Shown here: piece by piece, positions 45,286-56,958 of the stretch
How positions within the stretch are numbered: position 1 is the first letter of the stretch
Layout: each line of letters starts with the position of its first letter
NCBI GenBank assembly: GCA_030685235.1
Contig: MU839157.1
Span: forward strand, 124,001-188,000
Length of the DNA stretch: 64,000 bases
Source of the DNA: Copromyces sp. CBS 386.78
Lineage: Eukaryota; Ascomycota; Sordariomycetes; Sordariales; Sordariaceae
Direction of reading: 5' to 3'
The notes under the pieces: generated by a model
What the model saw: only the letters and a program-made list of their open reading frames with translations
The model's database searches: none
Told to the model about the DNA's origin: nothing
Position numbers and translations under genes: made by a program

Positions 45286-47019
45286 CTTCTTGGCCTTTTT
45301 TGGGTTTGGCGGTTGTGGCGAGGAGGATGTTTCTCCGAGATTGAGGTTGAGGTGTCGATGAGTGGAACCGCACTGACGAGGGAAGGGACAGTAACGAAGT
45401 TGACGTTGAAATAAGGTGTGCGTGGTGTGTGGAGTGTCGACGTCGTCGAGGTGGTGATGATCGTCGGCGGCAGGTGGAGTCCTTGTTGCCGCTGGCCCTG
45501 GTCCAGGTGGTGTATTATTCCGGGTATTGATGGTTGTGTTAAGGTATCCTGGCGTAATAATAGGGTGATGGTGTTTGCGATAGCTTTTAGGGGGACGGTA
45601 TTGTCCTCACAAATGTGTTAGCGCGGGTTGGTACCAATTAATCAAGTACCGGGATGCAGAGATATAAAAGTGAAATCATTGGAGACTTGACAAACCCGAG
45701 GACTCCCATGCCAAAGCAAACGCTTCGCCCCTTGTTGGGAACGATGATGGTGAAGCACGCCATGGTCGGCATCACCAGGATGGATGGGTCACCACGGCTG
45801 TTCCATGTGGATGGGTGTGTTGTCCATGAATCCCGGACGGTAGATCTCGTGAGGAATAGGTTGTTTAGTGCCCGGGACGATGGTCAAGGCGCATTTGAGA
45901 CTCTCTAGAGGCCTGCGGGGCTGTGATACTGACAATTGTTAGCGGTAGTGCAAATCAGCCAGAAAAAGGCACCCAGCCACCCTCGAGTTTTGCCATTGCA
46001 GCCACACCTGATAAGATGGAATGAATGATGGCTGAGAGGGCAATTGTGCAGGCAAATCCGGGGAGGCGCAGAGGGGCATTTTCAGGTGAGGGAGGTCACA
46101 GGTGGTCTGGGCCAGCCCGGGGTCCGGATGACGCCGACGAGTGCGCAGGTTATGAGATGGATCACGAAATGATGTGAATGATGATGATGTTGATTGAGAG
46201 ATCCAGCTAACTGAAGCTGGAGGGGATCACCAGTTATATAGAACTGGTGATAAAGAGGAAGGTCTGCAAAGGAGGGGATTCTGGGTGCTGCCAGATCCGC
46301 TGTCAAAGGAGGGTTGCAGGGCAAAGGCCCTGCAGCACGAAAGAACTAGCGGTCTGTGCAGCAAACGCCCAGAATCCCGTCTTCTCACACAGGTTCTAGG
46401 GTACCTACCTGATAGCGCCAATGGCGGCTGTTTCAGTGGTCAGCGGCAATCATATGTTATGTATAACGAGACCCGATCTCGGCCGATCTTTCAAAACGCG
46501 GGGTCGTTTTCGATTTTGGCATCCATCGTAGGCCCCGTATGGTCGTTTGTATCGGAGCTTACTCTCGTTCACCGCCGTCATGCCGGGCATTTCATCGGTT
46601 GTGCGACGGTAAGAATGAATGGTGCCAACCCTGTAAGTGACTGGACGATGACTTGTTCAAATCTCCATGATAACTGTCGAAACTGACAAGTGCGGCACAG
46701 GATTGGGATAACTGAGTCATATCACCATTTCCAACCCTAACCCCCCGTCCGACATCTTCCTACACAAACCACTTACACGACGCTCCCCAGCGACAGTCAT
46801 CCATCACCTGATGATAATGAGGCGATGCTTGAATGATGAGAGAAAGGCAGGTATAGACAGTGGTTCGTATTCATCATTAATCCGCATAATCAGACATTAC
46901 ATACAATCGTTGACACAGAAAGAGAGCCTCCACACCCTCCCTTGATCTTCATCGCCAATTCTTTACTCAGTCCTCCTTCAAACTGTCCAAACATTAGCAG
47001 TTACATTAAGCAATGACAT
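45286..47019. other. intergenic with an inverted-repeat block
   Basis: About 1.7 kb. No gene is recognised (frames at most 133 codons). It contains the hairpin-forming block at 46225-46385 (separate entry) and a CCAACCCTAACCCC telomere-like stretch near 46,731-46,744. Confidence 0.5.
46225..46385. repeat. nested inverted repeats able to form a long imperfect hairpin
   Basis: Three pairings are visible. ATCACCAGTT (about 46,227) pairs with AACTGGTGAT (ending about 46,252). GGGATTCTGGG (about 46,275) pairs with CCCAGAATCCC (ending about 46,379). TGCAGGGC pairs with GCCCTGCA at the centre (about 46,317-46,336), with partial pairing between (AGATCCGCT against AGCGGTCT). No flanking target duplication was found, so it may be a decayed MITE or a hairpin-forming RNA locus. 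Confidence 0.6.
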
Positions 47020-48454
47020 TTAGAACAATGCAGCAACAGCCATGCCAATAGCAGCAAGGCCAAGAGTCTTCAGACCAAGTCCAACACGGCCAGCAGCGCC
47101 AGTGGCAGGGGGGTTCTGGGTATCATCGCCGTCCTCAGGGACACCAGCGTCCTCGGAACCGACAATCTGTTTCATATTGTGTTAGCAAGTGCTTACTCAT
47201 TACGGATCTTACGGAGGGGGGAAAAAAAAAAAAGAAAAAAAAAGAAGAAGAAAAAGGAGGAGCTCACCGAAGCAACAGTATGCACAACACCATTACCAAC
47301 AATCACATCAGCAGCAGTGACCTTGGCACCATTGAAGTAGACCCCACTGTCGCGAACAGCAACAGTAACGGTGCCGTTGGCGAGGGTGTTGAGGACCTGT
47401 CCATCCTTGAGGAGCGGAGAGTAGCCGACATAGTTGACAATGACGTGTTGGCTGAGGATGGCGACCATCTGCTCGTCAGTGAGGCCGGAGGTATCGAAAG
47501 CAGCGAAGGCGCTGTCCTCGGGCGCGAGGACGGTGATGCCGGCGGCCTCGCTGACGGGCTCGATGAGGTTGAATTGGGTCAGGAGGGCAGTAAGGTTGGA
47601 GAGTTGCGGGAAGAGGGTGAGGGTGTTGCCGATGGAGCCGGGGATTTCGAGGAGGCTGTCGGAGGTGGGGGGGGGGGGGGGGGGGGGGGGGTGTGGGGGG
47701 GGGGGGGGGGGGGGGTGGGAAGGGGGGGGGGGGGGGTAAAGAATTACAAATAAACAGGTCAGAGAGACCCCCCGGCCAACACCAANNNNNNNNNNCGCGG
47801 CGGGGCCGCCCCCCGCCCGCCCGCGGCCGCCGCCGCCGCGCGCCCCCGCGCCGGCGCCGCCCGCCCCCCCCCCCCCCCCCCCCGCCCCCCGGTTAGTGCT
47901 GGGCGCTGGTGTGAGGAGGGAAGAGAAGGGAAGGGGATCAAGACTTACGAATCAACAGGTCTGATGACACCTCCGTCGAAGACGATATCATCACCCACAA
48001 CCGGAACAGCCTTGCCAGCGCCCGCAAAGACGGTAGGCACACCCTCGACGGGCCTCTCAACGAGAGACTGGTTGACGCCCGGGCCAAGGTTGACAATCTC
48101 GGGATCACTGAGCAGAGACTGGTAGACGGCGGGGGACGAATCGGCTTGCTGGCGCTTGAAGCGGAGCTTCTTGGAGCTGGAAGCAGTATTCTGGACCGAA
48201 GACATGGCAGCGATCTGGGTGTTGGTGGTGCTGCCACGACGGCGGAGGGTGGAGTTGGTGGTGCCCTGGACGTTCTTGGAGGCGTAGATGATCATGTTAC
48301 TACCGGCATCGACGCTGGAGAGGATGCTAGGGTCCGCATCTTGGTAGATGCTGGCAAAGTCGCTGAAGCCATTCTGCTGGAGGGTGTTGATGAGGGTGTC
48401 GGCGGATGCGAGCGTTGCCGCGGATAGGGCGAGGAGGATGTAACGAGCAATCAT
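47020..48454 (-). CDS. fasciclin (FAS1)-domain protein, secreted and probably GPI-anchored
   Basis: Exon 1 is 48454-47949, exon 2 is 47655-47268 and exon 3 is 47166-47020; phases agree and give 346 aa. Residues 1-18 (MIARYILLALSAATLASA) are a signal peptide; the start is this ATG because the upstream in-frame codon is TTG. The N-terminal half is a divergent FAS1-like unit (FDGGVIRPVDS/LLEIPGS across intron 1). The second FAS1 unit is clear: ALLTQFNLIEPVSEAAGITVLAPEDSAF in two halves, LSQHVIVNYVGYS, and IVGNGVVHTVAS. The C-terminus has an acidic spacer, PATGAAGR, then a hydrophobic tail (LGLAAIGMAVAALF), typical of a GPI-attachment signal. FAS1 proteins of fungi act in cell-surface adhesion. 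Intron 1 is 293 bp and contains an assembly gap and homopolymer runs; intron 2 (100 bp) is A/G-rich. Confidence 0.9.
47669..47892. other. low-quality intronic stretch with assembly gap
   Basis: Runs of G (47,669 to about 47,736), ten N at 47786-47795, then almost pure GC and C runs. A segment just left of the gap (about 47,740-47,766, AATTACAAATAAACAGGTC) looks like a corrupted copy of the exon-1 edge at 47,944-47,962 (CTTACGAATCAACAGGTC). This is most likely sequencing or assembly artefact, not biology. The flanking coding sequence is intact. Confidence 0.85.
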
Positions 48455-48829
48455 GGTGATGATCAAGTTCTGGAGGAATTAAACGAAGGAAAGGTGAGTG
48501 AGAGTTGAGTGACTGAAGACTGGTGAACAAGAAGGGAAGCTGTGCTACTGCTGCGGTGATAATCCAAACTGATCGATACCGGCGACTATCCTCCTCCTTA
48601 TATCTGGACTTCCTCACTGGCTTCTTCTCTTCAACTTAACAAAGACTTTGAGATCATTTGTTGATAGGTCCCAGCCGCACTCTTGGCACAGGCCATTCAC
48701 CGCCTGCTCCACTCGTGTCCTGGTAGACCTCCAGACCTTCCGCTCTCTCCTCTCTTCCCGATAGCATCATCAATCCAACCGTATCCATCGCTTGTTGTTG
48801 TTCGTGATCTCAGGGGGCGCAACAATTCA
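48455..48829. other. upstream region of the fasciclin gene
   Basis: About 375 bp of normal-GC DNA, presumably the fasciclin promoter. No other feature recognised. Confidence 0.5.
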
Positions 48830-48950
48830 AAGGCTAAAAATCAAAGCAAATCTCCCTCTTATTACCCAAAGCAAATCCGCGTAAAAATCACGTAAATCAA
48901 AGCAAATCTGAGCTCAGATTTGCTTTGTTAGCTTTACGTATTTTGTAAGA
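48830..48950. repeat. repeat/palindrome cluster at the euchromatin-RIP boundary
   Basis: AAAGCAAATC occurs three times directly (about 48,843, 48,868, 48,899) and once inverted. The third and the inverted copy form a perfect 28-bp palindrome centred on GAGCTC (48899-48926), extended by CGTAAA/TTTACG. AT content rises sharply just to the right. It may be the terminal structure of a transposon. Confidence 0.7.
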
Positions 48951-49861
48951 AGCATAAAATTTCGTGTAAGACATACCTCTCCGGTGTATATAGTATGATT
49001 TTTACTACAGACGGTCGGGTGCTTATATAGGTATATTGATGAAGAAAATATCGTATTTTAACTGGGCAACGAGAGATCGCGGTAATTTTTAATACTATTG
49101 ACATAGGATTTTAATGGTTTTATCGCTAGCAATTTCCCCTCCTCCCTCCTCCTCCCGCCTCCCCTATTAACTAAATTTATTAATTATTTAATTAATTAAA
49201 TCAATATTAATAATAATATATACCGAATCGCCTCTACTACCGCTATTACTATATCCCAATTAAGTTCCGCGACGATCGTTCCTTCTAATACTAATATAAC
49301 CTTATTGCAAAGGTCTTTATTACTTAACGAAGTATTAAAAATACCCTAATAGTCGTTTAGTAGCGCGTCCGCTCAACTTCGTAATATTTTCGGTTGCCTT
49401 ATCGTTCGCTCCTTTAAATTATATATTGTAGAATTAAAAATTCGCGACCCTAATAAAATCGCTCGAATACTATAGGCGTTATAGTTAAACGTCGAATATA
49501 ATTGTTAGAAATATATATTAGAGGCCTAAATTTATTAGAGGCGTGCTAGGAGGTTATAGATAAATAATTATAGTACGAAGTTGTTACGATTGGAATAGAA
49601 TAATCTAGAGAAGACCGACGGCTCGAAATAATTCGCGTACGATTTGTATGGTAGGTTGTACGATTTGAAGGTTATATTTACTACGTTAAATTATTTAGAA
49701 TTAATCTACTATATTATTCCCTCTAAAAAATAATAGTAATCGAATAAGCGATACTAAAGTAATAGTAACGATATACGTACTTCATTTAATCGATTTTAGG
49801 AATCCGTTAGTATATAGATTATTGCGAAGGCCGCCGGCGATAGTATTAAAGAGGGCCTTAT

Positions 49862-50093
49862 TATTACGGGTAGAGGGCGAGAGGTTGAGTGTAAATGTAA
49901 ATATGCGTAATTGCACGAGGAGAGGAAAGGAAGAGAAGTGCAGAGGTGCGCTCGGGAGATGGGCCTTTATAGGATTCGAGCTATAAACTAGTAAGTCTAT
50001 GGCGGGAGGCCGCAGCCAATTAACCGAAATAGTAACAGTAGTTTTAGAGAGCTACTATTACTAGTACATATAATATAGACTAACCCTATAATA
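49862..50093 (-). repeat. 3' LTR of the first Ty3/gypsy element (minus orientation)
   Basis: 232 bp, starting TATTACGGGTAGAG and ending CCCTATAATA on the plus strand. It aligns along its whole length with 56727-56958. The internal side is followed by CTACCCCTGCCTAAAAG (purine-rich on the minus strand), a polypurine-tract-like sequence expected just before a 3' LTR. Confidence 0.9.
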
Positions 50094-53000
50094 CTACCCC
50101 TGCCTAAAAGAAGCTATATAGTTAATTAAAATTATATAAAATAATAGATAACCCTATTAAACGTTCAATCCAACCGTAAAAAACTTCTATAGCCGCTAAT
50201 TGTAATAATTTCCTCTTCTCTTTGTACTTCGTTAGCGGAGCTTCCGCTTCCATAGCCGGCTCCTCTTCCAGCGTCCTCCTCCGCTTCCGCTCCGCCGCTA
50301 GCTAGTTTAGGGGTATTAGAACTTCCGGGTATGCTTCGTAAAACTACCGTATCGCATTAGGGGATATAGCTACGTTAGTACGCGGCTACTATAAAGGCTA
50401 ATAAGGCGGCGCTTAAACGACGAAATATTCTTAACGACCGTTAATTACTTTATAATAGCCGTCGATCTTAATAAAATCCTATTCCACCGAATCCTCCTCG
50501 TTATTAATCCTCTTTATACTATAACTTTAATTTATATAAACGTCCCTTTATACCTCCAATTATCTTAAAATACTTACTTTAACCTACGGCTTAATTTTAT
50601 TAATATAAAAAGTAGGACTATACTTTATATTAACCGGCAGTCTAAATATAACCCTATAGCTATCTACTTTAATAATTTCGAATGGGCCCTTATAAAGGGG
50701 GGTAAGCTTTACGTACGGTCGGCCGGTATTGAGGTTTTTTATATTAAGTAAAACCTTATCTCCTATTTTATACTTCGGGGTATTTATCCTTCGAATATTA
50801 ATGTTAATTTTATACCGTTATTAAACTTACTTTATTTAATTTATAATATATTTTAATATTCTTTTAGAATAATTAGCAATCTCGTTAACTTTAAAATATT
50901 CCGTTTACTATTAGGCTAATAAATTTAGTAGGTATAATTTTACTAATTTAATACCTATACGGGGGTAGAAACTATAATTAATAAAGAAAGGGGATATTCT
51001 CGTTATTTCTAAAACTAAATTATTATTAGCGAATTCTATAATTAATAACTAATCTACCTAATTATCCTATACCTAATTAATATAAAAACGAAAGTATTTC
51101 TCTATTTCCGTATTAATACATTCCGTTTAGCCGTTAGTAACTAAGTAGAACGCGGAGGAAGGCTTGAGAATCACTTCTAAACGGGAAGATAGAACTCTTT
51201 AAAATTATAAAATAAATTAGGAGCCTCGGTCCAATATAATAGAGTCCGGGAGGTTGTAAATATTGTAAATTCTTTTAATAAACCGGTCTACCAATTCTTC
51301 GGCCGTAAAGCCGATAATAGGAATGAAATATTGTATTTTTATTAAATGATTAACGACGACGGCTACGTATTTAAATTCTTAACCCCGGCGTACGTAAGGA
51401 GTTAAAGGGGTAACGTAATCTACGGAAATATCCTTCTATAGTACGAAAGGTATTGCTAGCAGCTTTAGGAAATTATACAAAGAATATTGTAATAATTTAG
51501 ATTTAGTATACAGCAGGCAGGCATTATAATAGGCCCTAATAGTATTAAATATCCTTGGCTAGAAGAAAGATTAAGAGAGTAACGAATAGGTCTTTTTATA
51601 ACCTAAGTAGCCAATAGACGGCGAATTATATACGTAGTAGAGGAATTAAAATTAAAATTCAGTATTATTAGGGTCGATAATAACGGCGCTTCAAAAGTAA
51701 ATTTATCCTTATATTACCCTATATTCTACGAATAATACTTTTTTCAATTAATCCTTTACTTCCTTAAATTATACGCAGCGACCGAAGTCTAATAGGCAAG
51801 CGAATAAATTTTATAAAAATACCGATTTTTCGTAATTTTCTATAATTAAATCGTTAATAGATTTATTTTATTACTTCTAAATCGTAAATATATTCGGTCC
51901 TAACGTTAATAACTTCCTTTCTATTCTCTAAAACGAAAACTCTATTTATAAAAATATTATAATCGAATAAAATTTTATTTCTAATTAATAACCGTTCGTT
52001 AGCCTCGTCCTTAAGTAAGTCTTCTAATTTTTTATTTAAAGCGTTAGGGCGTACTTATAACGAGCTTAGTCGGTATTTAATTATAAAATTAAATTGGGAA
52101 AGGAAATAGGACTACCGTATATAGTGGGGAATTAGTTATTTATTAGTTATAAAGGTTTTTAAAGTTTTATAGTTTATAAGGACTTTAAATAGTTATTAAG
52201 CCCCTTCGAATTCGGGGCGCTATTTTTTTAAGGCCTTAATAATAGCGAGTAATTCTTTATTATAAATATTGTAATTATATTCGATTAAAGAATATTATTG
52301 GTTAAAGTAGGTAATAAAGCGAAGAATATTATTATTATTATATTATAATAATATACTTCTATATATTTAATTAGAAATATTCGTTTCTACGATAGTTTAT
52401 TTTAATTAATTATAGATCCGAAGTATAGGTTTATTCGTAAAAGCCTTCTTTAATACTTCGAAAGATCTTTAATACTATTCTTCCCATTCTTATCCTACCG
52501 TTTTTTTAATTAATTTGTATAATAGGCCGGCGATAATAGAAAAATATTTAATAAAACGACGGTAGAAGTTGGCGAATCCTAAGAAACGTTAAAACGACCT
52601 CTTAAAATTTAGAGCCTCTTATATTATAACGGTAGAGACTTTTTCCAAATTTATTTCGAAACTTCTTAAGGTAATAATAAAATTTAAATATTTAATTCGC
52701 TATATATAAAATTCGTACTTATTAATATCGATCTAAAGCCCTACTTTAATTATTTTTTATAAAACTTCTTTAACGTATTCTTTATACTCTTTTTCGTTAT
52801 CGGAATAAATTAAAATATTATCGAAATAGGCGGTAGCGTAAATATTAAAAATATTATATAAAACGTCGTTAATATAATTTTGAAAGGTTCCCGGCGTACT
52901 TTATAAATTAAAAAGATATATAATAAATTCGTAAAGGCTAAAGTAGGTAATAAAGGCGGTAAACTATTTATACCCCTCTTTAATACGGATTTTATTAAAT

Positions 53001-56000
53001 ATAGCGATAATATTGAACTTCGTAAAAATCTTTACTTTATAAATTGTATTAAGGGTCTCTTTAATTAGCGGTAGCGGGTAATGTATTTTTAACGTAATAT
53101 TATTAATATTACGGTAATTTATATAAATATAGATTCCGCTTCCAGGTTTTTTAATTAGTAAAAGGGGAGAAGCGGCCGCAAATTATAACGGCCAGATAAA
53201 TTTCTTCTTTAAATTATTATTAATCTACTTTTTAATAACGATTACTTCTATAGGTAATATACGTCGAAGCTGTATATTAGGAGGTTACTCTCCTGACTAC
53301 AATTTGATCTTATAATTGTACGAACGATAGGGAGGGATTTCCTCCGCTAGTAAGGGTAAGAAAGCGGCGATTTCGCTAATATACTTCTGTCCCTTAAAAC
53401 GGTTTAAAATTTCGATAATTTCCTCTTTAATTTTCAACGGCTAATCTACTTTATTGAAAAATTTCTTTATATCCTCCTCGTTAACTTTAGCCAAATATAT
53501 TTATTAGATAATTTCTTCGTATATAGGCGTATTAGTCTTGAGGTTTCCAGTAAAATTAACTACTTTAACTAAAATTATAGCTTCGTAAGTATCTTCTAAA
53601 GTATAAATACTAATTATTTCGTTAATAAAATTATAGAGCGCGGGGGGTAAATTTTCCTTATACTTCCTTCTATCGCCTTCTATAATATTATTAATTATTT
53701 CCTCAATTAAATCCAGATTTTAAAGATCCGCTATAGCTATTAACTTTTCGATTTTAGTATAGTTTATAACGTACGGCTATAACTATTCCTTTTCGTAAAT
53801 AAAATTAAATGTAGTTATATTAAATACTTTAATATTATTAAAGTTAAATTTATAATCGGGCTTACGAAGACGGCGGTACTAAGGGCGATTCGCGCTAGCT
53901 AAAATGCGGCGGCTACTTATATATAAATAAGGCTTATAAAGTGCGGGGTTCTTAATTTTAATAAAGAAAGCGGCGGTACTGGTAATAATAACCTTAAATT
54001 TAGCCCTCTAGGCTACTAACGCCTTAATAAGAGTAGAAACCGTATAATAGCCGGTTTTAGGGTCGATTTTAGGTATAATGGTAGGAGGGAGTTTAGGAGC
54101 GGACAAAAATTCTAGACTAGGTTCCGCTACAATCTTTTTAATTTTCTTTTTCTTAATAATTAGAAGGCGAAATTCAATCTCCTCCTTTTTAATAATTAAG
54201 GAGGGAAATTTAATTTTATCCTTCTTAATCAGCGGGATAAGTATTTAGCGGACGGAGGTTATTAAAACCCGGTTAATAAAAATTCTAAGTACTATTATTT
54301 AGTATTGAGGGAAATCCGTTAGTAAATAGCGGTTTTAGTAGGTAGTATAATTAAAATATATACTATACTATTCGTAATCGATTTCTAACCGATAATATTA
54401 TATTTATAGGAAGTTTAAAATAATTAAGTACTTCTTAGAAATATTATAAATTAAAAAGGTAATAGTCTCCTTATAATAGTTAATCCGGAATTTGGCTATT
54501 ATTCCTTTAAAAATAATACCCTTAATTACTCCGTTAGTAAGAACGAACTTCTTCGCTTTTAATAATCGGAAACGGGGAAGCTTATTTTTAATAATAAAAA
54601 AACGATTAATAAATACGAAAACGGAATAATTACTATTAATAAAGGTAATATAATAGTTTTTGCGCGAACGGGTTACAATATAAGAAAATAAAAGTATTGA
54701 ATTTAAGGAAGTAAAATTATTTAATAATCGAATTTTAATTTCCTTTAAACCCTTTAATTTTATAAAGTTTAAAACTTATTTCTCAAATATAATCCGGCTA
54801 GGCTTCTATATACAACTATATATAAAGGTTAAGCGTTTTCTTAATTGTTATAATACTCTCTATTAATAATGGGTTCGGCGGGGGCGGCTAGAGTAGCTGG
54901 GGTAGTTAAAGTAGTATCGGCGGCGTAAACCTATTTTTAATTACGACCCTTACTATAACCTTTATTCTTCGACTTCTTATTAACGGAATATTAAGGGCCC
55001 TAAGAATTATAATTAACCGAAATAGTATAATTGCGGGTAATATAGCCGGGCTTACTATAACGACGGTAAAAGCTATTATAAGAATGTTAATTAAAAATAT
55101 CTTTATAAATAAAGATTGTAAAATTAACGGCGTTTAAATCTATTTTATTACCGCCCTAGCTAATAAGGATATTATTGGTAGAAAGTTTAATATTAGAACA
55201 ACTTCTGCTATTATTATTATTACCGGTACTATTACTGGGATTAAAAAAATAGTTCGCTATCTTCTAATAATAATCTGCGTCCTTAAAGTTACCGGCGATA
55301 TTACAATAAATTTTAAATTAATACTTAAAATCGTTATCGGGGGGAAAATTATAGTAAGTAAAAGCGTTACGGAAATGTTTATTAATTTTATTCCGGAAAT
55401 AATAGACCTTTATTGAATTATTAAAACCGTAGAAGTTTATTAAATTAATTAATTTAAATTCGAAATCCGTAAAAAATATATTTTTTATATATAATTCTTA
55501 TAAATAATAGCTAATATCTATTTTAAAATTTACGTTCTAGAAACGAGAGATTAAATATTCTATAAATTCGACGCCTATCTTCTAATGTTAATTCGCCTTA
55601 TCAGGGTCTAACTAGATTACGTCCAAATTATCCTAAATACCGGATAAAATTTTAAATCCTAAAAGTATAGCGGTATAGATAATTCTAATATTTTTAGAGG
55701 AATAAAAAGCGGCGTTGTATTTCTATTAAAATTAAATATAAAAACGCTAGGCTTTAAAGATTTTATATTTATAAATAGGACCGCCAATTTCCTTATTTAT
55801 AAAGATAGGCGAATTTTCTACCGTTTAGCGAAGAGAAGAGGACATAATTACTTTCGTAATCGTATTACTAATAAGGGAAAAAGAGGGAGCTTATATTTTA
55901 AAAGTATTATATTCTACGAATAAAATATTATAAACGGACTTAAAATTAACGTAATCGAAATTCTTTTAATCGAAATTAAATTAGGCGTCGTTAGCTACTT

Positions 56001-56726
56001 AGCGGACAATCCTAAATTCCTCTTCAAAATACTAGAAATCGCTTTCGAAATTGTTGTAATATTCGAAGTTAATATAATAAAGGCGACTAAGGGGTATAAT
56101 AATAGAATAAAAAGTAGGGGCCTAAGAAAAAAAAGAAATTGTTTTGAAATATTTGTATAGGATTGGAAGACCTTCTAATTAGTTAAAGCCTTCGAAAAAA
56201 TTAGCGAGAATTATAATAACGGGTTAAGGAAGGTCGAAAAGTATAGTACAATAGATTGTAGTATCGAGCTCGCTATTAAAAGTATTATAGCAGAATATAA
56301 TAATTTTAGGTTAAACGGATTACTATTGCTAGTAATAAGAATAAAAAGGTTAGGAAGATTACCGCTACTAGAATTACTATTAAGGGAGAAAAGGGCGGGA
56401 TCGCTATCGTCGTAAAATATAAAATAAAAGAAAAGTAACCGTTCGAAATAAGAAAGGTAAAAGTCCGCGATTAGGACTATTTAAAGTAATTAAAAATAAG
56501 CGATCTCTTATTTATTAAATAAAAAATACTTTCCCTTACATATTAGTAAAGGAAGGTATTTAAATTTTAATTAGGCGATTATTATAACTACGACTATTAA
56601 TATTTAGGGGGTACTAGGCTCAACGATTCGTAACGAAGCAATCCCTATACGCGTGCGATCGAAAAGATAATTGCGATAAAAGATAGGTTTACGCTATAAA
56701 TATAATAATTAAAAAGTATAATTAAC

Positions 56727-56958
56727 TATTACGGGTAGAGTGCGAAAGGTTGAGTATAAATATAGATATGCGTAATTGTACGAGGAGAAGAAAGGAAGAG
56801 AAGTGTAGAAGTACGTTCGGGAGATGGGCCTTTATAGGATTCGAGCTATAAATTAGTGGGTCTATGGCGGGAGGCCGTAGCCAATTAACCGAAATAGTAA
56901 TAGTAGTCTTAGAGAGCTATTGTCACCAATATATATAATACAGGCTAACCCTGTGATA
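56727..56958 (-). repeat. 5' LTR of the first Ty3/gypsy element (minus orientation)
   Basis: 232 bp, starting TATTACGGGTAGAG and ending CCCTGTGATA on the plus strand. The better-preserved GTGATA end suggests an original TG...CA boundary. The primer-binding site just inside it is not recognisable after RIP. Confidence 0.9.

Larger units (their letters stand above)
49862..56958 (-). mobile_element. complete but RIP-inactivated Ty3/gypsy LTR retrotransposon, 7,097 bp
   Basis: Bounded by two 232-bp LTRs (49862-50093 and 56727-56958) that differ mainly by C/T and G/A changes, and by a 5-bp target duplication CTTAT/TTTAT. Coding remnants are on the minus strand in gag-pol order from the right. A CCHC zinc knuckle lies near 55,030-55,080 (Cys and His now Tyr). 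Reverse transcriptase spans about 53,180 down to 52,780 (KKPGSGIYIYINYRNINN, then FQNYINDVLYN, then YFDNILIYS, in which the second catalytic Asp is Asn). RNase H lies about 52,330-52,060. Integrase core lies about 51,540-51,240 (WKDISVDYVT, FTAEELVDRF). RT before integrase is the Ty3/gypsy order. It sits within the hAT transposase gene. Confidence 0.9.

Noticed and set aside
47693..47941. Frames reading poly-Gly/Pro/Arg across the N gap
   Set aside because: Products of homopolymer runs and gap sequence inside an intron.
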